NCBI GenBank assembly: GCA_910588625.1
Contig: CAJUQN010000078.1
Span: 1 to 13,036, forward strand
Length of the DNA stretch: 13,036 bases
Source: an uncultured Oscillospiraceae bacterium
Lineage (GTDB): Bacteria > Bacillota > Clostridia > Oscillospirales > Oscillospiraceae
Reading direction: 5' to 3'
The notes under the pieces were generated by a model. It was not told where the DNA came from. It saw only the letters and a list, made by a program, of their open reading frames with translations, and made no database searches. This document shows positions 1-7,716 of the stretch, piece by piece. Made by a program: the position numbers and the translations under genes. The first letter of the stretch is position 1, and each line of letters starts with the position of its first letter.

Positions 1-66
1 AGTGGTGCTTTCACCGCTTCCCTTTTTCGTTTGCCAATGAAAATTTTACACTAACGTCCCTTTTCG
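1..66. other. Short spacer downstream of lacZ
   Basis: This 66-base stretch follows the lacZ stop codon on the minus strand. No hairpin with a U-tract is visible, so lacZ has no obvious terminator inside the window. Near the edge the minus strand reads AAAAAGGGAAGCG followed by GTG at 14-12. This could be the ribosome site and first codons of a further minus-strand gene continuing outside the window, which would put lacZ in an operon. Only about four codons are visible, so this is a guess. Confidence 0.25.
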
Positions 67-2856
67 TCATTGGCCCGCCAGACGGATGGCAAATACCACC
101 TTTTGGTCCCGCTCGCCGCTGATGCGGTAGGGCTCCTCCACGTCCGCGCCCCAGCTGTTGATGCCGCCCACGCCCCGCATGGCGCCGCATACCGTCACCA
201 CCGTGCGCACAGGCCGGGGCAGCTCCTCCCGGTGGGCGGCCTGCTCCAGCTGCTGGGGGGTGTAGGGGATGGCGGAGAAGGCAAAGGGCTCCTCCACCTG
301 CTCCAGCGTCAGCTTGGTCCCGTCCGCCGCGCGCAGGACGGCGGCATGGGTATCCACATGACAGCCGCACTCCTGGGGAACCAGGTAGGCGGGAATGTGG
401 GGAACCTCTCTATGCCAGCCGAACACGCCGCCCTTTTTGCGATCTGGATAGGTCTCGCCGGACAGGCCCAGCCACTCCACCTGCTCCACGGGCTCGGGAG
501 TGGAAAAGCGCAGGCCGAACAAGGGCATACCGGGACGGCCCGTCCTACCGTGGCAGCAGGCGCTTACCGTCATATATCCGGTGTCCTCCACATCATAGAA
601 CACTTCTGTTTCCACCCCCGGGACCGCCGGGAGCGCGGTGTAGACAAAGCGCACAATCACCTTCGACGGGCTTTCCATCAGCAGCTCCATGATCTCACAT
701 TTCTGCCAGCTGTCCGCTGCCGCCCAGAGGGAGCTTTCCAGCGCAAAACCATTTCCAAGATCGTTTTCTGTCGGGGCCCGCCAATAGGCTGGGCGGGGAA
801 CCCTCCACAGCCATTCCCGGCCTCCTCTTTGCAGAGACACCGGGCCGCCCTCCACATAGGAAAATAGCACCTCGAAGCCCTCGCCCCGGACACCCAGGGC
901 GCCGTCGCCGTGGATGACGCGGAGCGGGGACTTTTTACCCGCCCGTTTGGGGAGGGCGAACACTTTTTCCGCTTGGCGGTTGGCCGCGTCGTGGCGCTCC
1001 CGCTCCTCCGGAGAGGAGTACCAGTACCGCACCTCCTGCATGGCGGGCTTTTCGGCGCCGTCGGCAAAAACGATGCCGTTGCCGCTGAAGGCGTAGTCCG
1101 TCTGACGCTCGCCGAAATCGCCGCCGTAGCCAAGGACCCGCTCACCGTTGCAGTTGGCGCGCCACAGGGCCTGGTCCATGTAGTCCCAGATGAAGCCTCC
1201 CTGGTACATGGGGAACTCCTCCGCCAGGCGGACGTAGCTCTCCATGCCGCCGATGGAATTGCCCATATCGTGCATATACTCGCACAGGAGGAAGGGCTTT
1301 TTCGGCTCGTTCTCCAAATACGCCCGGATATTCTCCGGCGAGGCGTACATCCGGCTCTCAACATCAGAAATCCGGTCAAACTCCCGGCAGTTAAACACAC
1401 CCTCATAGTGGACTACCCGGCTGGGGTCATTGGCCCGGAAAAAGTCTGCCATTGCCTCAATGCAGGTCCCGGCGTAAGACTCGTTGCCGCAGGACCAGAA
1501 CAGGATGGACACATGATTTTTGTCCCGCTCGAACATGGACCGGGCCCGGTCAACCACGCACTCCCTCCACTCCGGCTTGCTTCCGGGCACGTTCCACTCT
1601 GGATCAATGCCCCCCCTCTTCTGCCAGGAGCCGTGGCTCTCCAGGTTGGCCTCGTCCATGACATAGATGCCGTTTTGGTCGCACAGGTGGTACCAGGGGG
1701 TCTGGTTGGGATAGTGACAGGTACGCACGGCGTTGATATTATTCCGCTTGAAAGTATCCATAGCGGCGCTCATATCGGCCAAGCCGATGGCCCGGCCCGT
1801 GTCCGGATTCCATTCGTGGCGGTTGACTCCGTTGAGGACCAGCCGCCTGCTGTTCAGGAGCAGGCGGCGGTCCCTCAGCTCGAAGCGCCGGAAGCCGGTG
1901 TCGTAGGGTACTACCTCTTCCACCGTATCGTCCGCCGCGAAGAGCGTCAGCGTCACCTGATACAGCTCGGGCGTCTCGTGGGTCCAGGGGTGGACGTTCT
2001 CAAACCGCATGGGCTGGCTATACAAATATTTTCCCTCAGCAGTCAGCTCCAGGGCGCCATCGTACAGTACGCCCTGGGCTGGGTGGGAGATGTGACACCG
2101 GACCTCCACGCCCTCCGTCTCCCCCTCCAGCAGAAGGCGGATGGACAGTGTCCCGGTGGTATTGTCCTCCTCCAACCCTGCCTGGAGCCACAGATCCTCC
2201 AGGTGCAGCCGGGGTTTTGCATAGAGGTACACCGGGCGAAAGATGCCGCTGAATCGGAAAAAGTCCTGATCCTCAATCCAGGCCGCGCTAGAGCGCTTGT
2301 AAACCTCTACACACAGCCGGTTTCCCGTCTCCCGGATGTACGCAGTCAGGTCGAAGTCAGACGGCGTAAAGCTGTCCTCGGCATATCCCACAAAGTGTCC
2401 GTTGAGCCACACATAGCACGCCTGCTCCACTCCCTGGAAGTTGATGCACACCCGCTTTCCCCGCAGGTTAGGGGCCAGGTCAAATTCCCGGACGTAGCTG
2501 CCCACCGGGTCGTCGTCCAGGTCCACCTGGGGCGGGCGCAGTTCAGAATGGCCGTCCCAGGGGTAGAGGGTGTTGATATACTGAATCTGTCCATAGCCCT
2601 GGGTCTCCATATGGCCAGGCACCAGGATGGCGCCAAATCGGGAGTCATCAAACCCTTCCTGCCAAAAATCCGCCGGACGAGCAGCGGGGCTGGCGCTCCA
2701 CACAAACCGCCATGCCCCATTCAGGGACTGGCACAGAGAACTCTCCCCCCGGACTGCCTCCTGAATTGAGGCATAACACACATGGTCGGAATGGGCGTCC
2801 AGCCGGTTTACCTGGAATACAGTGGGGTCAGCCAGCCATTCAAGTTTTGCGTTCAT
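67..2856 (-). CDS. lacZ: Beta-galactosidase, glycoside hydrolase family 2
   Basis: This 929-residue protein hydrolyses terminal beta-galactosides such as lactose; with no signal peptide it should act in the cytoplasm. The GH2 order is visible: N-terminal sugar-binding jelly roll (about 40-215, with YINTLYPW at 93-100), immunoglobulin-like domain (about 216-325), TIM barrel from about 326 (LNGVNRHEWNP at 341-351, RTCHYPN at 378-384, MDEANLESHG at 400-409), and the C-terminal Bgal_small_N-like domain (YWRAPTENDLG at 691-701, LGLSGETYPDR at 796-806). The acid/base is Glu459 in WSCGNES and the nucleophile Glu526 in LLCEYMHDMGNS. The start at 2856 is chosen because GGGAGAGA lies just upstream; the frame stays open to 3042 but that extension runs through the promoter and has no family similarity. 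It is about 95 residues shorter than E. coli LacZ (1024), and the shortfall fits a nearly absent domain 4 (about 614-645). The gene is divergent from the ABC operon. Confidence 0.95.
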   Translation of the reverse strand: MNAKLEWLADPTVFQVNRLDAHSDHVCYASIQEAVRGESSLCQSLNGAWRFVWSASPAARPADFWQEGFDDSRFGAILVPGHMETQGYGQIQYINTLYPWDGHSELRPPQVDLDDDPVGSYVREFDLAPNLRGKRVCINFQGVEQACYVWLNGHFVGYAEDSFTPSDFDLTAYIRETGNRLCVEVYKRSSAAWIEDQDFFRFSGIFRPVYLYAKPRLHLEDLWLQAGLEEDNTTGTLSIRLLLEGETEGVEVRCHISHPAQGVLYDGALELTAEGKYLYSQPMRFENVHPWTHETPELYQVTLTLFAADDTVEEVVPYDTGFRRFELRDRRLLLNSRRLVLNGVNRHEWNPDTGRAIGLADMSAAMDTFKRNNINAVRTCHYPNQTPWYHLCDQNGIYVMDEANLESHGSWQKRGGIDPEWNVPGSKPEWRECVVDRARSMFERDKNHVSILFWSCGNESYAGTCIEAMADFFRANDPSRVVHYEGVFNCREFDRISDVESRMYASPENIRAYLENEPKKPFLLCEYMHDMGNSIGGMESYVRLAEEFPMYQGGFIWDYMDQALWRANCNGERVLGYGGDFGERQTDYAFSGNGIVFADGAEKPAMQEVRYWYSSPEERERHDAANRQAEKVFALPKRAGKKSPLRVIHGDGALGVRGEGFEVLFSYVEGGPVSLQRGGREWLWRVPRPAYWRAPTENDLGNGFALESSLWAAADSWQKCEIMELLMESPSKVIVRFVYTALPAVPGVETEVFYDVEDTGYMTVSACCHGRTGRPGMPLFGLRFSTPEPVEQVEWLGLSGETYPDRKKGGVFGWHREVPHIPAYLVPQECGCHVDTHAAVLRAADGTKLTLEQVEEPFAFSAIPYTPQQLEQAAHREELPRPVRTVVTVCGAMRGVGGINSWGADVEEPYRISGERDQKVVFAIRLAGQ

Positions 2857-2907
2857 CGTCAGTCTCTCCCTTTTTCCCTCCCGCAGTCGGGCAGGTGTTT
2901 TGCTTTG

Positions 2908-2916
2908 ATTATACCA
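2908..2916 (-). promoter_or_regulatory. lacZ promoter (extended -10)
   Basis: On the minus strand TGGTATAAT is a perfect -10 hexamer with the extended -10 TGn. No good -35 sits 17 bases upstream (TATCCT), so the extended -10 probably carries recognition. Transcription would start near 2901, giving a leader of about 45 nt before the lacZ ATG at 2856. Confidence 0.6.
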
Positions 2917-2971
2917 GCTGTAGAGGCGAAAGGATATAGCAAAAATCAAAGAAAAGGGGGGTAAATTACTG

Positions 2972-3009
2972 CCGCCCACAGAGGCTCCCAGAGATTGACA
3001 GGTGGGCGG
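2972..3009. repeat. 8-bp inverted repeat in lacZ/ABC divergent region
   Basis: CCGCCCAC at 2972-2979 and GTGGGCGG at 3002-3009 are perfect inverted copies separated by 22 bases. They lie upstream of the lacZ promoter and about 50 bp upstream of the ABC -35. They could be two half-sites of a regulator or a hairpin; chance is also possible in GC-rich DNA. Confidence 0.3.
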
Positions 3010-3011
3010 TG

Positions 3012-3024
3012 GGGTCATTGACCC
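3012..3024. promoter_or_regulatory. 13-bp palindrome, candidate operator
   Basis: GGGTCA-T-TGACCC is a perfect inverted repeat with a one-base centre, lying between the divergent lacZ and ABC exporter promoters. It is too short for a terminator and has the form of a binding site for a dimeric regulator. It sits 37 bases upstream of the ABC -35 box and about 96 bases upstream of the lacZ -10, a position that suits an activator or a shared operator. The binding protein is unknown. Confidence 0.4.
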
Positions 3025-3060
3025 AAATACGCCCTCCGACAATTTTATTTATTAGGCACC

Positions 3061-3089
3061 TTGACATTTTCCCGGTTGCCTGCTAAACT
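3061..3089 (+). promoter_or_regulatory. Promoter of the ABC exporter operon
   Basis: A perfect TTGACA at 3061-3066, a 17-base spacer and TAAACT at 3084-3089 preceded by TGC (an extended -10). An AT-rich stretch at 3041-3053 could serve as an UP element. Flanking short inverted repeats AGGCA (3054-3058) and TGCCT (3077-3081) span the -35 and spacer, as operators often do. The leader would be about 30 nt to the GTG at 3126. Confidence 0.65.
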
Positions 3090-3125
3090 AAACCAAAATG
3101 AAATCATCAGGGGAGGTGGACAGCT

Positions 3126-4880
3126 GTGAAGCTGATCTTCCGTGCCATGGGCCGCTACAAGCAGGCCGTCACTATCTGCGTTGTCATCAAGCTCTTCGCC
3201 ACACTCAGCGAACTGCTGTTGCCCTATATTTTGGAGCATATTATTGACGACGTGGCGCCCCAGGGCCAGCTTCGCTTGGCTGTTCTGTGGGGACTGGTCA
3301 TGTTTGCCGCCGCCCTGGTATGCCGCCAGCTCAACGTGGCCGCCAATCACCGGGCCGTGGACACCGCTCACAAGGTGAGCTACGACATCCGCCAGGAGCT
3401 GTTCCGCAAGACCGCTAACCTGTCTGGCAGCCAGTTTGACGCTTTCGGCCTGCCCTCCCTCATCAGCCGGATGACCAGCGACAGCTACAACGTGCAATCC
3501 GCCGTCCAGCAGCTCCAGAGCCTGTGCGTTCGGGCCCCCATGCTGCTCATCGGCGGCGTAGCGGTGGCCCTCGCCATGGACGCCTCCCTGGCCACGATTC
3601 TGGCGGCCATGCTTCCGGTGCTCATTCTGGTGGTGTTCGTGGTCACCGCCAAGGGTCTGCCCATGTACCATCAGGTCCAGCAGCGGCTGGACGTGGTGGT
3701 ACGGGTCATGCGGGAGAACATCACCGGCATCCGTGTGGTGAAAGCCCTATCCAAGGCAGAGCACGAAAAGCGGCGCTTTGCCCAGGCCAACCAGGATATG
3801 ACGGACAGCGATATCACCGCCGGCACGGTGATGGCGATTCCCTCCCCTTTCATGCAGATGTGCGTCAACAGCGGCCTGGCTTTGGTGGTGCTCATCGGCG
3901 CGGGGCGGGTGAACGACGGCTTGATGGAGCCGGGTGTCATCCTGGCCTTCCTCACTTATTTTAATATGATCAACATGGGCCTCATGGGTTTGTCCCGCAT
4001 CTTCATGACCATGAGCAAGGCCGGGGCCAGCGCTGACCGCATCGACCAGGTACTCCAAACTGAAACGGACCAACGCACTTTGTCCGCCAACGAAGCCCTC
4101 ACCCCCACCGGGGACGAGTTCATCCGCTTTGAACATGTCAGCTTCCGTTACGGCGAGGGCTCCGGCGACGCCGCTGACTTCGCCGGGGAGGAGCGGGAAA
4201 ACGCCCTCACCGACATCAGCTTTGCCCTGAAGCGCGGAGAGAGCCTGGGCATCATCGGGCCCACCGGCTGCGGCAAGAGCACCATTATTTCCCTGCTCAT
4301 GCGGTTCTATGACGTCCAGGAGGGCGGCGTGTTTGTGGACGGCAAAGACGTACGTACCTATCAAAAGGACGCCTTGCGGGAGCGGTTCGGCGTCTGCTTC
4401 CAGAACGATATGGTGTTCCAGGACACCCTGCGGGAAAACGTCCGCTTTGGCCGGGATATTGACGACGCGGCCTTCCGGGCGGCCATCGAGGACGCCATGG
4501 CCGCGGAGTACATCGACGCCCTGGCTGACGGACCGGACCACCAGGCAGCCATCAAGGGGGCCAACCTGTCCGGAGGGCAGAAACAGCGCCTGTTGGTGGC
4601 CCGGGCTCTGGCTGCCGACCCGGACGTTTTGGTGCTGGACGACAGCTCCTCCGCGCTAGATTACCAAACTGACGCCGCCATGCGCCGGGCCATCCGCCAA
4701 AACCATAGAGAAACCACCCTCATCATGATTGCCCAACGGGTCAGCTCCATCATGGGCATGACCCATATTCTGGTGATGGACAATGGCCGCTGCGTGGGCT
4801 ATGGCACTCACGAGGAGCTCTTAAAAATCTGCCCCGCCTATCGGGAGACCTATCAGGTCCAGATGGGCGAGATGGCATAG
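3126..4880 (+). CDS. ABC exporter half-transporter, degenerate-site subunit
   Basis: This 584-residue fused permease/ATPase has a type I exporter transmembrane domain (hydrophobic segments at about 14-37, 50-65, 138-173, 240-290) and a C-terminal nucleotide-binding domain. Walker A is GPTGCGKST (378-386), the Q-loop Gln is 426, the signature LSGGQ (481-485) and Walker B VLVLDD (501-506). Two catalytic positions are altered: the Glu after Walker B is Asp506 and the switch His is Gln537 (IAQR). In heterodimeric exporters such as BmrCD and TM287/288 these changes mark the subunit supplying the Walker motifs of the non-hydrolysing site. An acidic insertion of roughly 15 residues (about 344-358) lies between the A-loop Tyr and the next strand. 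The GTG start is fixed by GGGGAGGT at 3110-3117, 8 nt away. The partner gene follows 15 nt downstream. The substrate cannot be read from sequence; drugs, lipids or peptides are possible. Confidence 0.93.
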   Translation: MKLIFRAMGRYKQAVTICVVIKLFATLSELLLPYILEHIIDDVAPQGQLRLAVLWGLVMFAAALVCRQLNVAANHRAVDTAHKVSYDIRQELFRKTANLSGSQFDAFGLPSLISRMTSDSYNVQSAVQQLQSLCVRAPMLLIGGVAVALAMDASLATILAAMLPVLILVVFVVTAKGLPMYHQVQQRLDVVVRVMRENITGIRVVKALSKAEHEKRRFAQANQDMTDSDITAGTVMAIPSPFMQMCVNSGLALVVLIGAGRVNDGLMEPGVILAFLTYFNMINMGLMGLSRIFMTMSKAGASADRIDQVLQTETDQRTLSANEALTPTGDEFIRFEHVSFRYGEGSGDAADFAGEERENALTDISFALKRGESLGIIGPTGCGKSTIISLLMRFYDVQEGGVFVDGKDVRTYQKDALRERFGVCFQNDMVFQDTLRENVRFGRDIDDAAFRAAIEDAMAAEYIDALADGPDHQAAIKGANLSGGQKQRLLVARALAADPDVLVLDDSSSALDYQTDAAMRRAIRQNHRETTLIMIAQRVSSIMGMTHILVMDNGRCVGYGTHEELLKICPAYRETYQVQMGEMA

Positions 4881-4895
4881 AAAGGAGGAACGCAT

Positions 4896-6686
4896 ATGCC
4901 TGGACCGGGAGACCGGGGCGGCCCCAAGGCCAGGCCCCGGGATGCCAAGGGCGCTCTGCGGCGCATCCTGCAATATCTGATGGAATACCGCTGGTGGGTG
5001 GCGCTGTTTCTCCTGTGCACTTTGCTGAGCAACGCCGGCAACCTGCTGGGCCCCCAATTTGCCGGAAAGGCCATCGGCGTGGTGGAGGACGGCTTCAAGC
5101 TGGGCCCCGGCCAAATCAACATGGAGACGGTGACCCGTTACGCCCTACTGATGATGGCGTGCTACGTGGGGGGCAGCGTCATGAGCTTCCTGGTGAACAT
5201 CGGTATGATGCGGGTAGGCCGCCGGGTGGCCCGGAATATGCGCCGCGACGTGTTTAACAAGCTGATGACCCTCCCTGTGGGCTACTTCGACCGCAATCAG
5301 GCCGGCGACATCATCAGCCGGGTGAGCTACGACGTGGACGTGGTGTGTACCAGCCTGTCCACCGACGTGATCCAGGTGGTCACCAGCACCGTGACGGTGG
5401 CGGGCAGTTTCGTCATGATGTGCCTGATCTCCCCGCCCCTTGTGCTGTGTATGGCGGCCACCATCCCAACCTCCATTTTGTTCACCAGGTACATGGGCAA
5501 AAAGACCCGCCCCCTCTACTCCAAGCGCAGCGCGGCCTACGGCGCCATGAACGGTTTTGCTGAGGAGATGTTCACCGGTCAGCGCACCATCCTGGCCTAT
5601 GCCCAGGAGGACCGGGTGTGTGTGGATTTCAGCCGCATCAACCGCGCCGCCGCCGAGGCCTACCGGAATGCCGACACCCTGGGCATGGCCATGGGCCCCA
5701 CTATGGGAATGATCTCCAACTTCGGTCTGGCCGCCATTGGCACGGGGGGCGCCATTCTCTATATGCTGGGGGTGGTGGGGCTGGAGCAGATCTCCTCCTT
5801 CGTGCTCTATTCCCGGAAGTTTTCCGGGCCCATCAATGAAATTTCCAACATCATCAACGAGATCTTCTCTGCTCTGGCCGCGTCAGAGCGGGTGTTCCGC
5901 CTTCTGGACGAACCAGAGGAAGTAAAGGATATTTACGGCGCGGAAGAGCTGGAAAACTGCAGCGGCCATGTCCAGGCCGAGGACGTCAGCTTTGGCTATG
6001 AGCCGGGCAAGACCATCCTCCACCACCTGGAATTCGGAGCCAAGCCGGGCCAAACGGTGGCCATCGTGGGTCCCACCGGGGCGGGTAAGACCACCATCAT
6101 CAACCTGCTCATGCGGTTTTATGACCCGGAGGCGGGCTGTATCTACGTGGATGGCAGGTCAAACCAGGCCTATACCATGGATTCTTTGCGCCGGAGCTAT
6201 GCCATGGTATTACAGGACACCTGGGTGTTCCGGGGAACCATCTTCGACAACATCGCCTACGGCAAGGCGGACGCCACCATGGATGAGGTGGTGGCCGCTG
6301 CCAAAGCCGCCCGCATCCACAACTACATCATGCGGCTCCCCCAGGGCTATAGCACCGTCATCAGCGAGGACGGCGGCAACATCTCCAAGGGGCAGAAGCA
6401 GCTATTGACTATCGCCCGAGCCATGCTGTATGACACCAATATGCTCATACTAGACGAGGCCACCTCCAACGTGGACACCAATACCGAGCGCCAGGTGCAG
6501 AAGGCCATCCGTTCCCTGATGGCGGGCAAAACCTGCTTCGTCATCGCCCACCGGCTGTCCACCATCCAGAACGCGGACCACATCCTGGTGGTGGACCACG
6601 GCGACGTGGTGGAGCAGGGCGCCCATGAGGAGCTCATGATGCGGAAGGGGTTCTATTACAGGCTCTATGCCAGCCAGTTCGGTTAA
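4896..6686 (+). CDS. ABC exporter half-transporter, consensus-site subunit
   Basis: This 596-residue partner of the preceding gene starts with a Gly/Pro/Arg-rich cytoplasmic tail (1-20), then a type I exporter transmembrane domain and an ATPase domain. Walker A is GPTGAGKTT (392-400), Walker B MLILDE with catalytic Glu521, and the switch His is 552 (IAHRLSTI), all canonical. The signature motif is non-canonical, ISKGQ (496-500) instead of LSGGQ. In a heterodimer each site combines one subunit's Walker motifs with the other's signature, so this subunit's good Walker residues pair with the first subunit's LSGGQ (the active site), and its poor signature pairs with the first subunit's degenerate Walker B. 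The two genes are therefore matched. AAAGGAGG at 4881-4888 places the ATG 7 nt downstream. The gene converges with the ktrA side, sharing a terminator region just after the stop. Confidence 0.93.
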   Translation: MPGPGDRGGPKARPRDAKGALRRILQYLMEYRWWVALFLLCTLLSNAGNLLGPQFAGKAIGVVEDGFKLGPGQINMETVTRYALLMMACYVGGSVMSFLVNIGMMRVGRRVARNMRRDVFNKLMTLPVGYFDRNQAGDIISRVSYDVDVVCTSLSTDVIQVVTSTVTVAGSFVMMCLISPPLVLCMAATIPTSILFTRYMGKKTRPLYSKRSAAYGAMNGFAEEMFTGQRTILAYAQEDRVCVDFSRINRAAAEAYRNADTLGMAMGPTMGMISNFGLAAIGTGGAILYMLGVVGLEQISSFVLYSRKFSGPINEISNIINEIFSALAASERVFRLLDEPEEVKDIYGAEELENCSGHVQAEDVSFGYEPGKTILHHLEFGAKPGQTVAIVGPTGAGKTTIINLLMRFYDPEAGCIYVDGRSNQAYTMDSLRRSYAMVLQDTWVFRGTIFDNIAYGKADATMDEVVAAAKAARIHNYIMRLPQGYSTVISEDGGNISKGQKQLLTIARAMLYDTNMLILDEATSNVDTNTERQVQKAIRSLMAGKTCFVIAHRLSTIQNADHILVVDHGDVVEQGAHEELMMRKGFYYRLYASQFG

Positions 6687-6700
6687 TTTTCCCAAAAAGC

Positions 6701-6740
6701 AAAAAGACACCGCCAGGTATTTCGGGGTAAGCGTGTTTTT
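6701..6740. terminator. Shared (bidirectional) terminator between convergent units
   Basis: ACACCGC (6707-6713) can pair with GCGTGT (6731-6736) with a single bulge. The stem is followed by five T on the plus strand, and flanked by CTTTTTGCTTTTT when read on the minus strand. It lies 20 nt after the stop of the second ABC gene and immediately after the frame-corrected end of the gene remnant on the other strand. The loop is long (17 nt) and the stem short, so it is a moderate call. Confidence 0.45.
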
Positions 6741-7000
6741 AATGGTCCCCTTCGCCAGGGCAGATGTACAGGGCAGGGACCCTCAAACAGCCCGAACCGG
6801 CTGTCGTCTCCCTTCACGTATTTCAGCGCCTTGAGGGGCCGCAGATTCAGCGTCTGGAAGATATCTCCGGTGTCCACATCCAGCCACCACCCCCGCTCCA
6901 CGTACTCCTTTTTCGCCTCGTCAAGGGACACGCCGAAGGAAAGCTGTACCAGCTTGGCGTTCTCCCGAAACGCACCGATGCCCTTCAAGTCCTCCAGCTC
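6739..7000 (-). pseudogene. 3' remnant of an unidentified gene, frameshifted
   Basis: Directly after the ktrA stop, in the same frame, coding-like sequence continues: ELEDLKGIGAFRENAKL, later ERGWWLDVDTGDIFQ, then LRPLKALKYVKGDDSRF. Codon use is like that of the neighbours. No good start exists: the only candidate near the 5' end is TTG at 6988, with GGAGG just 2 nt before it. As written the frame runs to a TAA at 6683, straight through the terminator. Removing one base from the GGG at 6782-6780 instead gives FEVPALYICPGEGDH and a stop at 6741-6739, just before the hairpin. That strongly suggests a one-base insertion (or a sequencing error). The piece resembles, from memory and without certainty, the C-terminus found on SWIM zinc-finger/helicase-associated proteins of Clostridia. 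If it is expressed as is, a 101-residue protein would be made from 6988 to 6683. Confidence 0.5.
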
Positions 7001-7645
7001 TCATTTTGCCATCCGGGCCACGTCATCCGGCCTCCCGGCCACCAGGATATGGGTGTCCGCCGCGAATTGGAAGGCGGTGTCGATGGGCAGAATGGCCCCG
7101 TCCTCCTTGCGCCCGATGACGTTCACGTTCCACTTCTTGCGGATGTCCAGGTCGATGATGGTCTGCCCCGCCCAGTGGTCGGGCACGTCCAGCTCGAAGA
7201 TCGCATAGCCTGGGGTCAGTTCGATATACTCCAACGCCCCATTGACGCTGAACCGCATGGCGGTGCGGGTGGCCATGTCCCGCTCGGGGAACACCACCTC
7301 GTCCGCGCCGATTTTCAGCAGCAGCCGGGCATGGAGGTCCTTGTCCGCCTTGGAGATGACCATGGGCGCCCCCAGCTCCTTCAGCAGAGAGGTGATTTCC
7401 AGAGAGGACTGGAAGTTATCACTGATGCACACGAAGCAGAAGTCAAAGCTGGACGGGTCCAGGGAACGCAAAACCTCCTCATCCATGCAGTCGCCGATCT
7501 TGGCCTGGGTGACGTGGGGAGCGATATGGTTCACCGCCTCCTCGTCGCTGTCGATGACCATGACCTCACTGCCCGAGTCCATAAGCTTTAAGGCCAGGTT
7601 GGTGCCGAACCGGCCCAGGCCAACGACCAAAAATGTTGCCGCCAT
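7001..7645 (-). CDS. ktrA: Potassium uptake regulatory subunit KtrA/TrkA (RCK domain)
   Basis: This 214-residue cytoplasmic protein gates the membrane K+ subunit encoded just upstream. The N-terminal RCK/Rossmann domain carries the nucleotide-binding GLGRFG (9-14) followed by an acidic strand end, VIDSD. The C-terminal RCK_C domain (about 135-205) is the usual small ligand-binding module, which in Firmicutes KtrA can bind cyclic di-AMP. Length and the end (ILVAGRPDDVARMAK) agree with B. subtilis KtrA (222 residues), so the TGA at 7001 is the natural stop and not a nonsense mutation. AAAGGA 9 nt before the ATG supports the start. It is the second gene of a ktrB-ktrA operon; the 71-nt gap between them shows no clear promoter or terminator. 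Confidence 0.9.
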   Translation of the reverse strand: MAATFLVVGLGRFGTNLALKLMDSGSEVMVIDSDEEAVNHIAPHVTQAKIGDCMDEEVLRSLDPSSFDFCFVCISDNFQSSLEITSLLKELGAPMVISKADKDLHARLLLKIGADEVVFPERDMATRTAMRFSVNGALEYIELTPGYAIFELDVPDHWAGQTIIDLDIRKKWNVNVIGRKEDGAILPIDTAFQFAADTHILVAGRPDDVARMAK

Positions 7646-7716
7646 ATCTGCACATCCTTTTCAAAGTTTTCAGGCAAGTATTTGACGCAAAGCGCTATAG
7701 AATACCTATTCATACT

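Noticed and set aside
910..2769. 619-codon plus-strand open frame opposite lacZ
   Set aside because: It is antisense to a clear GH2 enzyme, has no ribosome site or family motifs, and long antisense frames are common in GC-rich genes.
2995..3023. TTGACA at 2995-3000 as a second plus-strand promoter
   Set aside because: The hexamer 17 bases downstream is TTGACC, not a -10; the box at 3061 has a proper partner.
2857..3042. 62-residue N-terminal extension of LacZ
   Set aside because: It crosses the promoter and palindromes and has no similarity to GH2 enzymes; MNAKLEWLADP at 2856 has a good ribosome site.
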